Notes: generated from the sequence alone by a model not told the origin. A stretch of DNA of 47,805 nt from Pseudobdellovibrionaceae bacterium (GCA_947374445.1 CANCBY010000001.1:1-47805), one strand, 5' to 3'; shown: positions 1 through 8,052, counted from the stretch's first letter. Numbers and translations are program-made.

Positions 1-162
1 TGGGTGAAGGGCAGTCTGCTCACTCATTTTAAAAGCCAGCTTGCTGCTACCGACTATGATCAGTTTTTAAGAGAGTACCGCAAAAGAGTTTTTGCAGTGC
101 TTGCCGATGAAAAACCTTTTTTTTATACGTTCAAGCGTCTGTTTATTTGGGCAAAACTTTGA
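1..162 (+). CDS. C-terminal end of a trans-aconitate methyltransferase-like protein (partial)
   Basis: The window opens inside a gene; 53 codons in frame 1 end at TGA 160-162. The residues begin WVKGSLLTHF and end PFFYTFKRLFIWAKL. This matches the C-terminal pattern of Tam-type SAM-dependent methyltransferases, where a WVKGT segment is followed by an acidic helix and a final F-x-F-x-R-L-F-I strand. Tam methylates trans-aconitate, a by-product of aconitase. The SAM-binding motifs lie outside the window, so substrate and even family membership rest on this tail alone. Confidence 0.6.
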   Translation, partial: WVKGSLLTHFKSQLAATDYDQFLREYRKRVFAVLADEKPFFYTFKRLFIWAKL

Positions 163-252
163 GTCATCAAAGTCTTTAAAAATTTGTAACCTGACCAATT
201 TTTGGATTTACTTTTTTTGCGGACTTGATTGGTGAAGTTTCGTTTGTTTTTT

Positions 253-1722
253 CTAACTTTGTTTTTTTGTTGAGTCTATATTGAACTTTTCTTCTTTTCC
301 AGAAACCAAATGTTGTAGGACAATACTGAGGCGCTCAAGTTCTTGTGCTTGCGATGAGAGCTCTGCAGAAGAGCCGGAAACTATTTCAGATGAGGAGGCG
401 TTGTTTTGAGTGGCTTCGTCGAGCTGATTCATAGCCTTGGCAATTTGATCAATTCCTGCAGTCTGTTCAACACTTGCAGTTGAAATTTCATTATTGAGCT
501 CTGATACTTTTTTAACAGAGACGACAATCGCTGCAAGAGCATTTCCGCTAGACACGGCAATTTTTGAACCACCAGATGCTTTTTCAACGTTTTTTGAAAT
601 GAGGTTGTTGATATCTTTTGCGGCAACCGCGCTTCTCTGCGCAAGATTTCTTACGGCTTCGGCGACAACCGCAAAACCTTTGCCTTGCTCTCCGGCCCGG
701 GCCGCTTCGACCGCGGCGTTTAGAGCGAGTAAGTTTGTCTGAAATGCGATGTCATCAATCACTGAAGTGATCTGCGCAATTTCTTTTGAGCCTGCCGAGA
801 TTTCGTTCATGGCCTCGATAAGATTGTTGATTTCAATTTCGCCTTTTTCAGCTTCGGACTTTGATTTTAAGGATAGATCGCTGGCTTTTTTTGCGTTCTC
901 GGTATTCATGCGAACCATGCTCGTAAGTTCTTGCAACGAAGCTACTGTCTCTTGCAGCGAAGCGGCTGCTTCGGTAGTGCCGTTTGCTAGCCTATGACTT
1001 GATTCAGACAAGCCATTGCTCGCGCTAGATGTTTGGTTGGCCGCTGAGGCAATATTCGAACTGACAAAGTTGAGGGTTTTTGAAAGCCTTGAAGAAATAA
1101 AAAAACCTAAGGTTTGAGCGATCACGAAGCCAGCTCCGCCAAGAAGGACCACCAACCAGTTGGCAAAGGAGGCATATCCATCAGCTTGGGCATGATAGAA
1201 CTTTGCTTTTTCTTCGTGGAACTGTGAAAGTCTTTCCAAATTCTCAATTTGATTGCTTACGATGGCATCGAGCTCGTTGGTGATTACGGCTTCGATAGAG
1301 TCTCGATTATGAGTTGCATGGGGGGTGCTCAGCAGCTTTTCGGTTAAACTTGCTAGTCTATTCCAAGACTCTTGAGTGGGCTTGTATATGGCTTCTTCGC
1401 CTTCGAAGAATGGAATGTCATTGTATTTTTTGTCGAGGCGTTCGTATTCTGATTTAAGCGCTTTGTATTTTAGGTTGATTTTTTCGATCTCACTCTGAGT
1501 CGTTACGCGGGCAAATTTTGAAGGCAGTTCGCCAACGAGAAGAGAGGTCTTTTCCATTTCATCGACGGTTGTTGAATTGGGCATATTTACGTTTGCTATG
1601 ATTGAGAAGCTTTGGATGACTTTTCCCATGTAGAGCCAGCTGATAAAGCCGACTAAAATCACAAGCGATGCCACCGCAGTAAAAGAAAAAGCCATTTTTG
1701 TGCGCAGGCTTAAGCTGTTCAT
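253..1722 (-). CDS. Methyl-accepting chemotaxis protein without a HAMP domain
   Basis: A 489-residue chemoreceptor. I chose ATG 1722 over the in-frame ATG 1755 because GGGAG sits 7 bases upstream of it. A first membrane helix lies near residues 10-32 and a second near 190-212, with a mostly helical periplasmic sensor between them. The cytoplasmic part contains the invariant hairpin tip (core DIAFQTNLLALNAAVEAAR), which binds CheA and CheW. Only about 30 residues separate the second membrane helix from the signalling helices, so the usual ~50-residue HAMP relay is missing. The ligand cannot be told from sequence. The gene stands alone, with no che genes nearby. Confidence 0.93.
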   Translation of the reverse strand: MNSLSLRTKMAFSFTAVASLVILVGFISWLYMGKVIQSFSIIANVNMPNSTTVDEMEKTSLLVGELPSKFARVTTQSEIEKINLKYKALKSEYERLDKKYNDIPFFEGEEAIYKPTQESWNRLASLTEKLLSTPHATHNRDSIEAVITNELDAIVSNQIENLERLSQFHEEKAKFYHAQADGYASFANWLVVLLGGAGFVIAQTLGFFISSRLSKTLNFVSSNIASAANQTSSASNGLSESSHRLANGTTEAAASLQETVASLQELTSMVRMNTENAKKASDLSLKSKSEAEKGEIEINNLIEAMNEISAGSKEIAQITSVIDDIAFQTNLLALNAAVEAARAGEQGKGFAVVAEAVRNLAQRSAVAAKDINNLISKNVEKASGGSKIAVSSGNALAAIVVSVKKVSELNNEISTASVEQTAGIDQIAKAMNQLDEATQNNASSSEIVSGSSAELSSQAQELERLSIVLQHLVSGKEEKFNIDSTKKQS

Positions 1723-1812
1723 GCAGTAACTCCCGTTGATTAAGCATTGATTCAATCAAACATAGTTACGGGATTTTGTTTTCAAAAGAAAAGTCTAGTT
1801 TCAAATTTAAGT

Positions 1813-1850
1813 AAAAAACTAACCCAGGCTTTGACCCGGGCTAGTTTTAA
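1813..1850 (-). terminator. Probable intrinsic terminator of the exported protein gene at 1862-3256
   Basis: A 12-bp stem (1817-1828 with 1835-1846, one G-T and one A-G mismatch region) encloses a 6-base loop. Read on the minus strand it is followed by a run of T residues, just downstream of the stop at 1862. The plus-strand side has TTTT as well, so it could also insulate in the other direction. Confidence 0.6.
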
Positions 1851-1861
1851 ATTGCTGTTTT

Positions 1862-3256
1862 CTAAGGCATTTGCTCGGTCAGTGACTTTGCTCCAGCCTC
1901 AATCCGCTGGGCGAATTCATTTTGCATACTTTGAAGGTCTGCTAGCGAAATATGAACCTCTGAGCCGGCATCACAGCTGTCAGATTTGCCAGTGACGACA
2001 ATTGCTATTGCCGAATCGCCACTGATTTTTTGATCAGCCTTTAGCTTAATTAAGTCGCCGTCGGAGAGCATGCATTTATCTCCGCCATCATCGATCACAC
2101 TCATGTCTTGATGTACGGTAAAGATATATTCGGGCTTTTCGACGATTCCGGCTCCGGCTGGAATAATGGGATTAATAGTCAGCGGAGTTTTTGCTTTGTA
2201 AGCTTCTAAAGCTTCTCTGACTTGAATTTGTACTTGAGCTCTAACTTCTTCGCTGATTTCTTCGCGGTACCTTGCTTCTTCAGCCTGAGAGATGCTTGCT
2301 TCTTCAGCCTGAGAGATGCTTGCTTCCATGGCCGCTTCTTCTTGATCCCAAAGAGTCATAAAGAAGTAATCCGTCAACCAATCGTAAGATGTGTAATACC
2401 TTGTAACAGGGTGGTACCACGGAACGTTGTAAGACCAAGGATAGCCGTAAGGATGTGACCATGGTTCGTAAATAATAACTCGTGACTGCCACCAAAACTC
2501 ATAAGGTGTTGAGTAGAAATAGTAGCGATTGCGGCCATAATTATAGGGAAGGTAATTGTAGTTATTGATGACGGTGATATTATTGTAAATCACTGTTTTT
2601 TTGATAGTGATCGATTTGCTATGGATTTCTTTTTCGTAGCTGATATTCTTTCCTGATTTATATGAAATCTGTCGACGCTCGATTTGAGTTTTTTCTTTTC
2701 CTATTGTCTTAGTTTGATTTGTGTGAACTGTTTTTGTTCCATTGTCGCGCTCGGTAATTTTTGAGCCGTCTGAATTTTTATAGTAAGTCGTCGAATGTGA
2801 AATTCCACTTTTGTTGACCTTATTGCGTATAACTAGAGGCGTGCCATCCTGTCTGGTTTTTTTCTCGACGGTGCTAGCTCTGCGCTTTATTACAGGAGCC
2901 GGAGTTTCCGTTATTCTTTCAGGGGGAGTCTCTGAAGGTTTAGACTTCTTGGCAGATTTTTTGCTCTCTTTGCTGCCCTCATAAGGAGCCGTAGGCGCGG
3001 GCATCTCGACGCTAGGTTCGTTGTATGTTGGTGGCTGTTCTGACTTTTTTCGTTTTTTTGCAGAGCTTTCTTTAACGGGATTTGCAGTTTCGACGACCGG
3101 TATTTCGTCCTCTGATTTGCGATGTTTTGATTTTGCCATCGCCGTCGGAGCCATAAAGGCCGAACTGATCAGAGCTGCTAGAAAAAGATTTGCTCGATTC
3201 AAAGCTCGAGGAGGGGTTGGACTCGATGTGGGACGAAAAAATGACTGAAAATCCAT
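1862..3256 (-). CDS. Exported, Tyr-rich protein of unknown function
   Basis: A 464-residue protein that I do not recognise. ATG 3256 has AGGTG about 5 bases upstream. A Sec signal peptide with a long n-region is likely cleaved after APTAMA near residue 41. The next ~100 residues are rich in Lys, Ser, Pro and Glu. Residues ~225-305 are very rich in Tyr, Trp, Asn and Pro, resembling the YXY/WY-rich segments of some cell-envelope proteins. A short Glu/Ala helical stretch follows, with a duplicated 8-residue unit (SISQAEEA). The C-terminal ~100 residues look like a small globular beta domain. It is probably periplasmic or envelope-associated. The gene stands alone. Confidence 0.7.
   Translation of the reverse strand: MDFQSFFRPTSSPTPPRALNRANLFLAALISSAFMAPTAMAKSKHRKSEDEIPVVETANPVKESSAKKRKKSEQPPTYNEPSVEMPAPTAPYEGSKESKKSAKKSKPSETPPERITETPAPVIKRRASTVEKKTRQDGTPLVIRNKVNKSGISHSTTYYKNSDGSKITERDNGTKTVHTNQTKTIGKEKTQIERRQISYKSGKNISYEKEIHSKSITIKKTVIYNNITVINNYNYLPYNYGRNRYYFYSTPYEFWWQSRVIIYEPWSHPYGYPWSYNVPWYHPVTRYYTSYDWLTDYFFMTLWDQEEAAMEASISQAEEASISQAEEARYREEISEEVRAQVQIQVREALEAYKAKTPLTINPIIPAGAGIVEKPEYIFTVHQDMSVIDDGGDKCMLSDGDLIKLKADQKISGDSAIAIVVTGKSDSCDAGSEVHISLADLQSMQNEFAQRIEAGAKSLTEQMP
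2281..2328. repeat. 24-bp tandem duplication inside the exported protein gene
   Basis: Two copies (2281-2304 and 2305-2328) of a 24-bp unit beginning CAGCCTGAGAGATGCTTGCT lie head to tail and differ only at the last base. They encode a repeated 8-residue helical unit in the protein at 1862-3256. The near identity suggests recent duplication by slippage. Confidence 0.85.
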
Positions 3257-3368
3257 AGTTCACCTGACCTGTGGAAGAGTGGTTTTTAAAAATAACTCGC
3301 CGATTTTGTATCTTGAGATCCGTGGAATGGCTATATGAATTTAACCCCGGATTTGGTGGGGACTGAGG

Positions 3369-3392
3369 GCGCAAACCACAGCGCAAACCACA
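3369..3392. repeat. Perfect 12-bp tandem repeat upstream of the exported protein gene
   Basis: GCGCAAACCACA occurs twice in direct tandem, 3369-3380 and 3381-3392, in the gap between the genes starting at 3256 (minus) and ending at 3450. It could be a paired binding site upstream of the minus-strand gene. Nothing else in this gap (3257-3449) was recognised. Confidence 0.6.
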
Positions 3393-3449
3393 AGAAACTT
3401 AGGGCATTTCATAAAGCACAATAAATACAATGGCTTAGGTATTTTTGCG

Positions 3450-3974
3450 TTAATTCAGGTGGTGGGGGTCGACTAATTTTTTATGAAGCTCTGTCGTCAG
3501 AGTTTCAATTTTTTTACTTAATTGCTGGGTGATCTCCGTCAGCTCTGTATTTTTTTTCAATAATTCTGCAAGCTGTTCCATTTGTTTTACTGCAATCAGG
3601 GCTCGTTCTTCGCTGGCTTGGGCGATGGCTTCGCGATGTTGAGCGTCGGCATCTGCATGCCCCTTGTCGCGATCCGATTGTCTCGTTTGCGCCAGCAGAA
3701 TCAAGGGCGCAGCATAGGCTGCTTGCAAGCTGAAGGCTAAATTTAACAATATGAATGGGTAAATATCGAAATGAGTGAAGCCCAGGACATTTATTAAAAT
3801 CCACACTGTGACAACAGCTGTCTGTCCGATCAAAAAAGACGGGGTGCCAAAAAACCTAGCGAACTTTTCTGCCTTGAGTGCAAACCAATCATTTCCAAAA
3901 ACGGAATGCAGATGCTCATGGGGCTTATGAAATCGAAAATAGCCTTTTTCAATTTTTGTTTTTTTGAGTTCCAT
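3450..3974 (-). CDS. DUF1003 family inner-membrane protein
   Basis: A 174-residue protein; ATG 3974 has AAAGG 6 bases upstream. Residues ~35-100 carry the DUF1003 pattern: two membrane helices (around VVTVWILINVLGF and IYPFILLNLAFSLQAAYAAP), with an aromatic/Asp turn between them and a QTRQ-x-DRDK segment just after. The C-terminal ~65 residues form a long charged coiled coil. The family's function is unknown. The length is typical. Its promoter must be in the short gap before it, or it is co-transcribed with the gene ending at 4014, only 39 bases upstream. Confidence 0.85.
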   Translation of the reverse strand: MELKKTKIEKGYFRFHKPHEHLHSVFGNDWFALKAEKFARFFGTPSFLIGQTAVVTVWILINVLGFTHFDIYPFILLNLAFSLQAAYAAPLILLAQTRQSDRDKGHADADAQHREAIAQASEERALIAVKQMEQLAELLKKNTELTEITQQLSKKIETLTTELHKKLVDPHHLN

Positions 3975-4013
3975 TGGGGCCTTTGTTTTAGATTTTTGTT
4001 GAGTTTGCCAGAT

Positions 4014-4868
4014 CTAGCGCAAATAAAAAATTGCAAGAGCCTTAAGTGTCGCTTGAACTCCAAGCTTTAGTTGTTTTGTCTTGAAGTTTTGGAACAGCTC
4101 TTGTTCAAATCGATATTTAACGTCTTCTTTTAGGCCTTCAGAAGCAATCACAGAATCTCCAAAATGATTTCCTAAAAAGCCATAGTGGCCAAAGCTGTTG
4201 GATTTTGAGGTTTGCCAAAAAGCGGCCTCTGCTGAGAGGCTAACGGTTAGAAGCGTTCCAGTAGTAGATTCTGCGATGGCATCAAAGCGAGTTGTTTTTA
4301 CCCGGTTCAATGTTGTTTGTGCGGTCTCAGTGTGAATTTTTTGAAAATTTTCAGTCGTAGTAAATTGAGAAATTTGCAAACAGCTCAAATCAGAGTCGAT
4401 ACTTGCCGTCACTTTGACATGGTCTTCAAATCCGTCCGTCAAGTCATGGGCCACGGGAACTACATGCGGCGGTGAAGCCATATCTTGAATGTGATGAATA
4501 ATATGCCCTAAATCAGCAACGGCATCAGATCGGTGACCTGGCAGCAGCGGATCGTGTTTAAAGATTTCAGCCGATAGATCTCTCACACGTTCGGCCGAAC
4601 TCGCTCTGATTAAATCTTTGAGGAACTTTTCTGGATTGAAGTAGTGTGAGTAAAAAAAATCTTTTCGCACGATATTGAGATCTTCTTCTAGGTCTGAAAT
4701 CCATAATAGATCCGAGTCAAATGGCTTCACCGTTTGCGGAAAGCAAGTATTGAGTTCATTTAAGGCCTGAAGCATCATTTTTTTATGATCACGCAGACTG
4801 AATGCCTGCCCATGGAGTGGTAGGATGGACAAAGCCAGCAAAATTAAGGCACGCATGCTGATTCTCAA
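4014..4868 (-). CDS. Exported protein of the phospholipase C / P1 nuclease fold
   Basis: A 284-residue protein. The start is TTG 4868: AGGTGG sits 7 bases before it, whereas the ATG at 4856 would be 19 bases away. The signal peptide ends near GQAFS. The mature protein has a His-rich helical core with DLGHIIHHIQDMASPPH near residue 120, a preceding SHYFNPE segment and a later EDH. These resemble the zinc ligands of zinc-dependent phospholipase C and S1/P1 nucleases (LG-x-x-x-H-x-x-QD-x-x-x-P-x-H). A role as a secreted hydrolase of phospholipid or nucleic acid is inferred from that motif only. The full set of metal ligands was not traced. Confidence 0.65.
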   Translation of the reverse strand: MRISMRALILLALSILPLHGQAFSLRDHKKMMLQALNELNTCFPQTVKPFDSDLLWISDLEEDLNIVRKDFFYSHYFNPEKFLKDLIRASSAERVRDLSAEIFKHDPLLPGHRSDAVADLGHIIHHIQDMASPPHVVPVAHDLTDGFEDHVKVTASIDSDLSCLQISQFTTTENFQKIHTETAQTTLNRVKTTRFDAIAESTTGTLLTVSLSAEAAFWQTSKSNSFGHYGFLGNHFGDSVIASEGLKEDVKYRFEQELFQNFKTKQLKLGVQATLKALAIFYLR

Positions 4869-4989
4869 GTCAAAACCACCTTTTTAAGCTTAAAAACAAA
4901 AAGCAGAGCAATAGCAAAACACTATTTGTCTCGTGATTTAAGGCTATAAGCGAGCTGTGGGGCTTGCAATCTCAAATTAGAAGGAGTTG

Positions 4990-5088
4990 TTAAATAGTTT
5001 TTTGAACCCATTTTGGTGTTCGATCTTGAGGAATAGGCTGAGGATAGCGTTTCTCAAAAATAAATTCGAATTCAAATTTTGTCGGCAT
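4990..5088 (-). CDS. Possible small protein, 32 residues
   Basis: An ATG at 5088 opens a 32-codon frame starting MPTKFEFEFIFEKR and ending in WVQKTI. AAGG lies about 9 bases upstream. The composition is plausible for a real peptide (charged and aromatic, no odd codons) but nothing is recognised. It could equally be the remnant of a longer gene or chance. Confidence 0.25.
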   Translation of the reverse strand: MPTKFEFEFIFEKRYPQPIPQDRTPKWVQKTI

Positions 5089-5182
5089 ACTCTAGACCTT
5101 GAGCTTGGTTGCATTTGTTTGGGATCTAAAATTTCTATTAAGATTTAGCTTTCTGCATTGCTGCTAGACTCTTATATTGGCC

Positions 5183-5202
5183 CGCATTCACCGATGAATG
5201 CG
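5183..5202. repeat. Perfect inverted repeat directly before the PAS gene
   Basis: CGCATTCA and TGAATGCG flank a 4-base loop, ending 2 bases before the ATG at 5205. In RNA this would be an 8-bp hairpin covering the place where a ribosome-binding site should be, and no Shine-Dalgarno sequence is visible. It may be an operator or a translational control hairpin. Confidence 0.6.
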
Positions 5203-5204
5203 TA

Positions 5205-5513
5205 ATGGCAGACGCGTCACATATTTCAAATCAATTTTTGCTGCAACAAGAGCTTCTTGATTGCCTTCCGTCGGCAACAATTCTGATACGCGGAAATGAA
5301 ATTTATTTAAATCAAAAAGCCGAAGAAATTACTGGTTACAAAACGGGAGATTTTTCTAATCTTGATGAGTGGTTTAAGATTATTTATGGAGAAGCATCAG
5401 AGCAAGTACGTAATTATTACGAGGCCGACAGACGATTTCGAGTTATTGATAGTGGTCCACTCTCAGGCCGAACCGATAAAACGGTCTGCAAGCTGAGTTT
5501 ATTTTCAGTTTAA
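5205..5513 (+). CDS. PAS-domain segment, apparently frameshifted off a downstream AAA+ protein
   Basis: A 102-residue frame holding a recognisable PAS sensor domain: LLDCLPSATILI, the NQKAEEITGY core and a charged dimer-side helix. It stops at TAA 5511-5513 before the last PAS strands. Those strands continue in another frame from about 5498 (VYFQFNGGSQYVYITNLG, then EQLLKK), and the reading returns to the original frame between about 5560 and 5616 to enter the AAA+ gene. The likely original product was a single PAS-coiled coil-AAA+ protein. Two opposite one-base errors, mutational or sequencing, would explain the break. As read here it is a truncated sensor domain. Confidence 0.6.
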   Translation: MADASHISNQFLLQQELLDCLPSATILIRGNEIYLNQKAEEITGYKTGDFSNLDEWFKIIYGEASEQVRNYYEADRRFRVIDSGPLSGRTDKTVCKLSLFSV

Positions 5514-5615
5514 CGGCGGATCTCAATATGTTTATATTACAAACCTAGGGACCCAGGAGCAGCTATTAAAGAAGATCAAAACACCACAACTGATGCGATC
5601 AAAGACATTAAGACA

Positions 5616-7091
5616 ATGATTGCCTCATTTCATTCGTTGATGGCAGTTGAAACCGTTGAAGAAGAGAGAGTTCGTGAGCTTTTTGGCAGAGCCAGTCTTG
5701 AGCTTTCGATTCCATTTTACGAATGGTCGATTTCTGAAGGCCTCAAATGCACCGACACCAATATTCCTCTTGTTTCAACAGATCCAGCTGCGGTGGTTTC
5801 GCAAATTCAACAGGTCAAAGGCGAAGGGGTTTTTCTCTTGAAAGACTTTGTCCAGCACTTAACCAATCCTAAAATAATTCGAGAGTTTCGTGAGCTCGCG
5901 CAAGATCTCAGCCGTAGCCGATCGATGTTGGTGCTTGTCGCTCCTGCGATTGCATTGCCACAGGAACTTGAGCATGCGGCTATTCATTACACTGTGAAAA
6001 TGCCAACTCGCGATCAATTAAAGACTATTGTTGTCAGTGTCATGAACGAATTGGCAGCGCACCGCGGACAAAAGCAAATTAAAATCAATCTTTCTCCTAG
6101 TGATGGGGACAGTCTTCTTAATGCTATGATGGGCATGACCATGAAGCAGGCTCGCCAAGCGATTGCTTATTGTTTGATGGATGATCATGTTCTCGATGCA
6201 AGTGATATTCCTAAAGTTATAGAGCGCAAAGCTCAGGCCATCCGTGATGGAGGAATTGGCGGTGGAGTTTTAGATTTTTATCCTGCAGAAAATAACACAT
6301 ATGAGCTCGGTGGTTTTGAAAAGCTCAAGCAGTATCTGACTCAGGCCCTGATGGGCTATACGCCAGAGGCAAAGGCCCTAGGGCTCAAGCCTCCTAAGGG
6401 GATACTTATTGTAGGGGTGCCAGGCTGTGGAAAGTCGTTGGCAGTCAAAGTGATTGCTAAACATTGGAAGATGCCTCTTTTGAAACTTGATGGCGGACGG
6501 CTTTTTGATAAGTACATCGGTGAGTCTGAAAAAAACTTTCGCAAGGCCATTTTGTCGGCTGAAGCGATGTCTCCGGCTATTCTTTGGATTGATGAGATCG
6601 AAAAAATGCTATCTATGAGTGGTGGCTCTGACGGGGGAGAGGGTGGGGTTTCGCAAAGAATTTTTGGTTCTTTTTTGACTTGGTTGCAAGAAAAAGAGAA
6701 GCCGGTTTTTGTCGTGGCCACAGCCAATGATATGAGTGGAATGCCGCCAGAGCTTTTACGCAAAGGAAGGTTTGATGAGATTTTCTTTGTGGATTTGCCG
6801 GACATCAATGAGCGCAAAGAGATTTTTGCCATTCATCTGCGACTCAAAAGACAAGACGAAACCAGATTTGACTTGTCAGTTCTTGCCGATGCCACTGAGG
6901 GCTATAGCGGAGCCGAAATCGAGCAGGTAGTGACAACAGCCGTGCTTGTTGGTTTGCACAAAAAAACTGTGGTCAACACCGAGCTTGTATTGAATCAAAT
7001 CAAGTCAACCATACCTCTCTCAGTCTCACGACACGATGATATCGCGGCATTGCGTGAAGTTGGGCGAAAGCAATTTGTGGGCGTTAAATAA
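5616..7091 (+). CDS. Ycf46-like AAA+ ATPase
   Basis: A 491-residue ATPase. The N-terminal ~230 residues follow the Ycf46 pattern: VEEERVRELF, DP-x-x-VVSQIQ, FLLKDFVQHL, LVLVAPAIALP. Residues ~240-490 form a classic AAA+ module with Walker A GVPGCGKS (~267-274), Walker B ILWIDEIEK (~322-330), a glycine-rich loop, sensor 1 in VATAND and an arginine finger in RKGRFD. Ycf46 proteins come from cyanobacteria and plastids, where a role in inorganic-carbon responses has been proposed; their substrate is unclear. ATG 5616 has no good ribosome site. Together with the PAS remains in front and an in-frame linker with no start codon, this suggests the true N-terminus lies upstream and the gene is disrupted or misread. 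Confidence 0.85.
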   Translation: MIASFHSLMAVETVEEERVRELFGRASLELSIPFYEWSISEGLKCTDTNIPLVSTDPAAVVSQIQQVKGEGVFLLKDFVQHLTNPKIIREFRELAQDLSRSRSMLVLVAPAIALPQELEHAAIHYTVKMPTRDQLKTIVVSVMNELAAHRGQKQIKINLSPSDGDSLLNAMMGMTMKQARQAIAYCLMDDHVLDASDIPKVIERKAQAIRDGGIGGGVLDFYPAENNTYELGGFEKLKQYLTQALMGYTPEAKALGLKPPKGILIVGVPGCGKSLAVKVIAKHWKMPLLKLDGGRLFDKYIGESEKNFRKAILSAEAMSPAILWIDEIEKMLSMSGGSDGGEGGVSQRIFGSFLTWLQEKEKPVFVVATANDMSGMPPELLRKGRFDEIFFVDLPDINERKEIFAIHLRLKRQDETRFDLSVLADATEGYSGAEIEQVVTTAVLVGLHKKTVVNTELVLNQIKSTIPLSVSRHDDIAALREVGRKQFVGVK

Positions 7092-7227
7092 TCCCTGAGG
7101 TAATTTCTACAGAACCGAGCCCATTAAATCCGAGCTTCTGAAATCTTTTGCGGCGTCCGATTGGCAGTGCTTTACATAAAGCCATTCTGGTGTCAAAAAG
7201 CAGTCACCAAACCATAAAGGAGAATTC

Positions 7228-7572
7228 ATGAAACTGATTTCTACGATCTTGATTCTTATTCTTGGGACCAGCTTTGCTTACGCAGGGGCCGGCTATGTTT
7301 GCGTTAACGGTTACCTTTACACTCCAACAGGTTCTCGCAGCTATGTCGGGACATCCGACTGTAAGGGTGCAATTATTAGGGGCGACTACGCTTGCGTGGG
7401 TGGCTACCTAAGTAAGCCTGACGGCAGCCGAGACTACGTAGGTACATCAGATTGTCAAAAAGCCAAGTTTGGCACAGGCTACGCGTGCGTTGGTGGATAC
7501 CTCTACATGCCTAATAGCAGCCGAAGCTACGTTGGTGAGTCAGATTGCGCAGAAGCAAACTTCGGAAAATAG
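7228..7572 (+). CDS. Small exported protein with three Cys-pair repeats
   Basis: A 114-residue protein with an AAAGGAG site 6 bases before ATG. A signal peptide is probably cleaved after SFAYA (residue ~19). The mature part is three copies of a ~30-residue unit of the form Y-x-C-V-x-G-Y-L-x-x-P-x-x-S-R-x-Y-V-G-x-S-D-C. Each repeat has two cysteines, so one disulphide per repeat is likely after export. I do not know this repeat family. The gene is single, with no coupled partner. A small, stable periplasmic or secreted beta-rich protein is the most that can be said. Confidence 0.85.
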   Translation: MKLISTILILILGTSFAYAGAGYVCVNGYLYTPTGSRSYVGTSDCKGAIIRGDYACVGGYLSKPDGSRDYVGTSDCQKAKFGTGYACVGGYLYMPNSSRSYVGESDCAEANFGK

Positions 7573-7615
7573 AATTCTCGGTTTACTTTAAATTGTATTT
7601 ACTTTTTAAGATCGA

Positions 7616-7639
7616 CAAATTGAGATGAATCTCAATTTG
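7616..7639. repeat. Perfect 11-bp inverted repeat
   Basis: CAAATTGAGAT and its reverse complement are separated by GA (7627-7628). The sequence lies 44 bases downstream of the three-repeat protein gene. There is no T run after it, so it fits an operator or a stabilising 3' hairpin better than a classic terminator. Confidence 0.6.
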
Positions 7640-7734
7640 ATGTTTAGGTTTGATATGAAATTAGAGATTAAAAAATGAAATAGCTCATTTTTAACCGGAA
7701 CGCTCGTTAGCGAGTCCTAGCCATAGGAGGGCAG

Positions 7735-8052
7735 GTGGATCTAAACGAGTTTACAACCCGGCATTTTCGCCCCCGAGATCATGTGCGAGAAGACGTCGAA
7801 GAATTACTGGTGGCAGGTTTGAAGAAAATCCCTACGGAGGGCGCGGTCAATGTCGTGATCGCAGATCAAGGAAAGAGTTTCTTAATTTCAATCGTTGGCA
7901 GAGCTGGAAATAAATTCTTCAGCTCTGAATCGATTCACTTCAAAGAAAGTATGTGGGGTTGGTCTCGTGATTGGCAAGTCGCTGCTCTTTATCGAGTGCT
8001 CACGGACTTTAGAAAGCAGATCGGGCTGTATCTGTCGAAAGCAAGGAAGTAG
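7735..8052 (+). CDS. Small hypothetical alpha/beta protein
   Basis: A 105-residue protein starting at GTG 7735, set by a strong AGGAGGG site 3-8 bases upstream. There is no signal peptide or membrane helix, so it is probably cytosolic. The pattern is helix, strand, strand, helix, with VNVVIADQGKSFLISIVGRAG in the middle and a basic C-terminal helix. This vaguely recalls the ribosome hibernation factor (HPF/YfiA) fold, but the conserved RNA-binding residues are not obvious. I treat it as unassigned. It may be followed in the same transcript by the small ORF at 8100. Confidence 0.7.
   Translation: MDLNEFTTRHFRPRDHVREDVEELLVAGLKKIPTEGAVNVVIADQGKSFLISIVGRAGNKFFSSESIHFKESMWGWSRDWQVAALYRVLTDFRKQIGLYLSKARK

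Larger units (their letters stand above)
4869..5204. other. Intergenic region before the PAS/AAA+ locus
   Basis: About 336 bases without a confident gene. It contains one short minus-strand ORF (4990-5088, listed separately) and a perfect hairpin at its right end (5183-5202). No convincing promoter could be assigned. Confidence 0.5.

Noticed and set aside
5490..5616. Programmed ribosomal frameshifting to join PAS and AAA+ frames
   Set aside because: Two opposite shifts would be needed within about 100 bases, with no typical slippery heptamer plus stimulatory structure. Mutation or sequence error is simpler.
7228..7572. CRISPR-like spaced repeats
   Set aside because: The repeats are coding, degenerate at DNA level, spaced as protein repeats and occur only three times.
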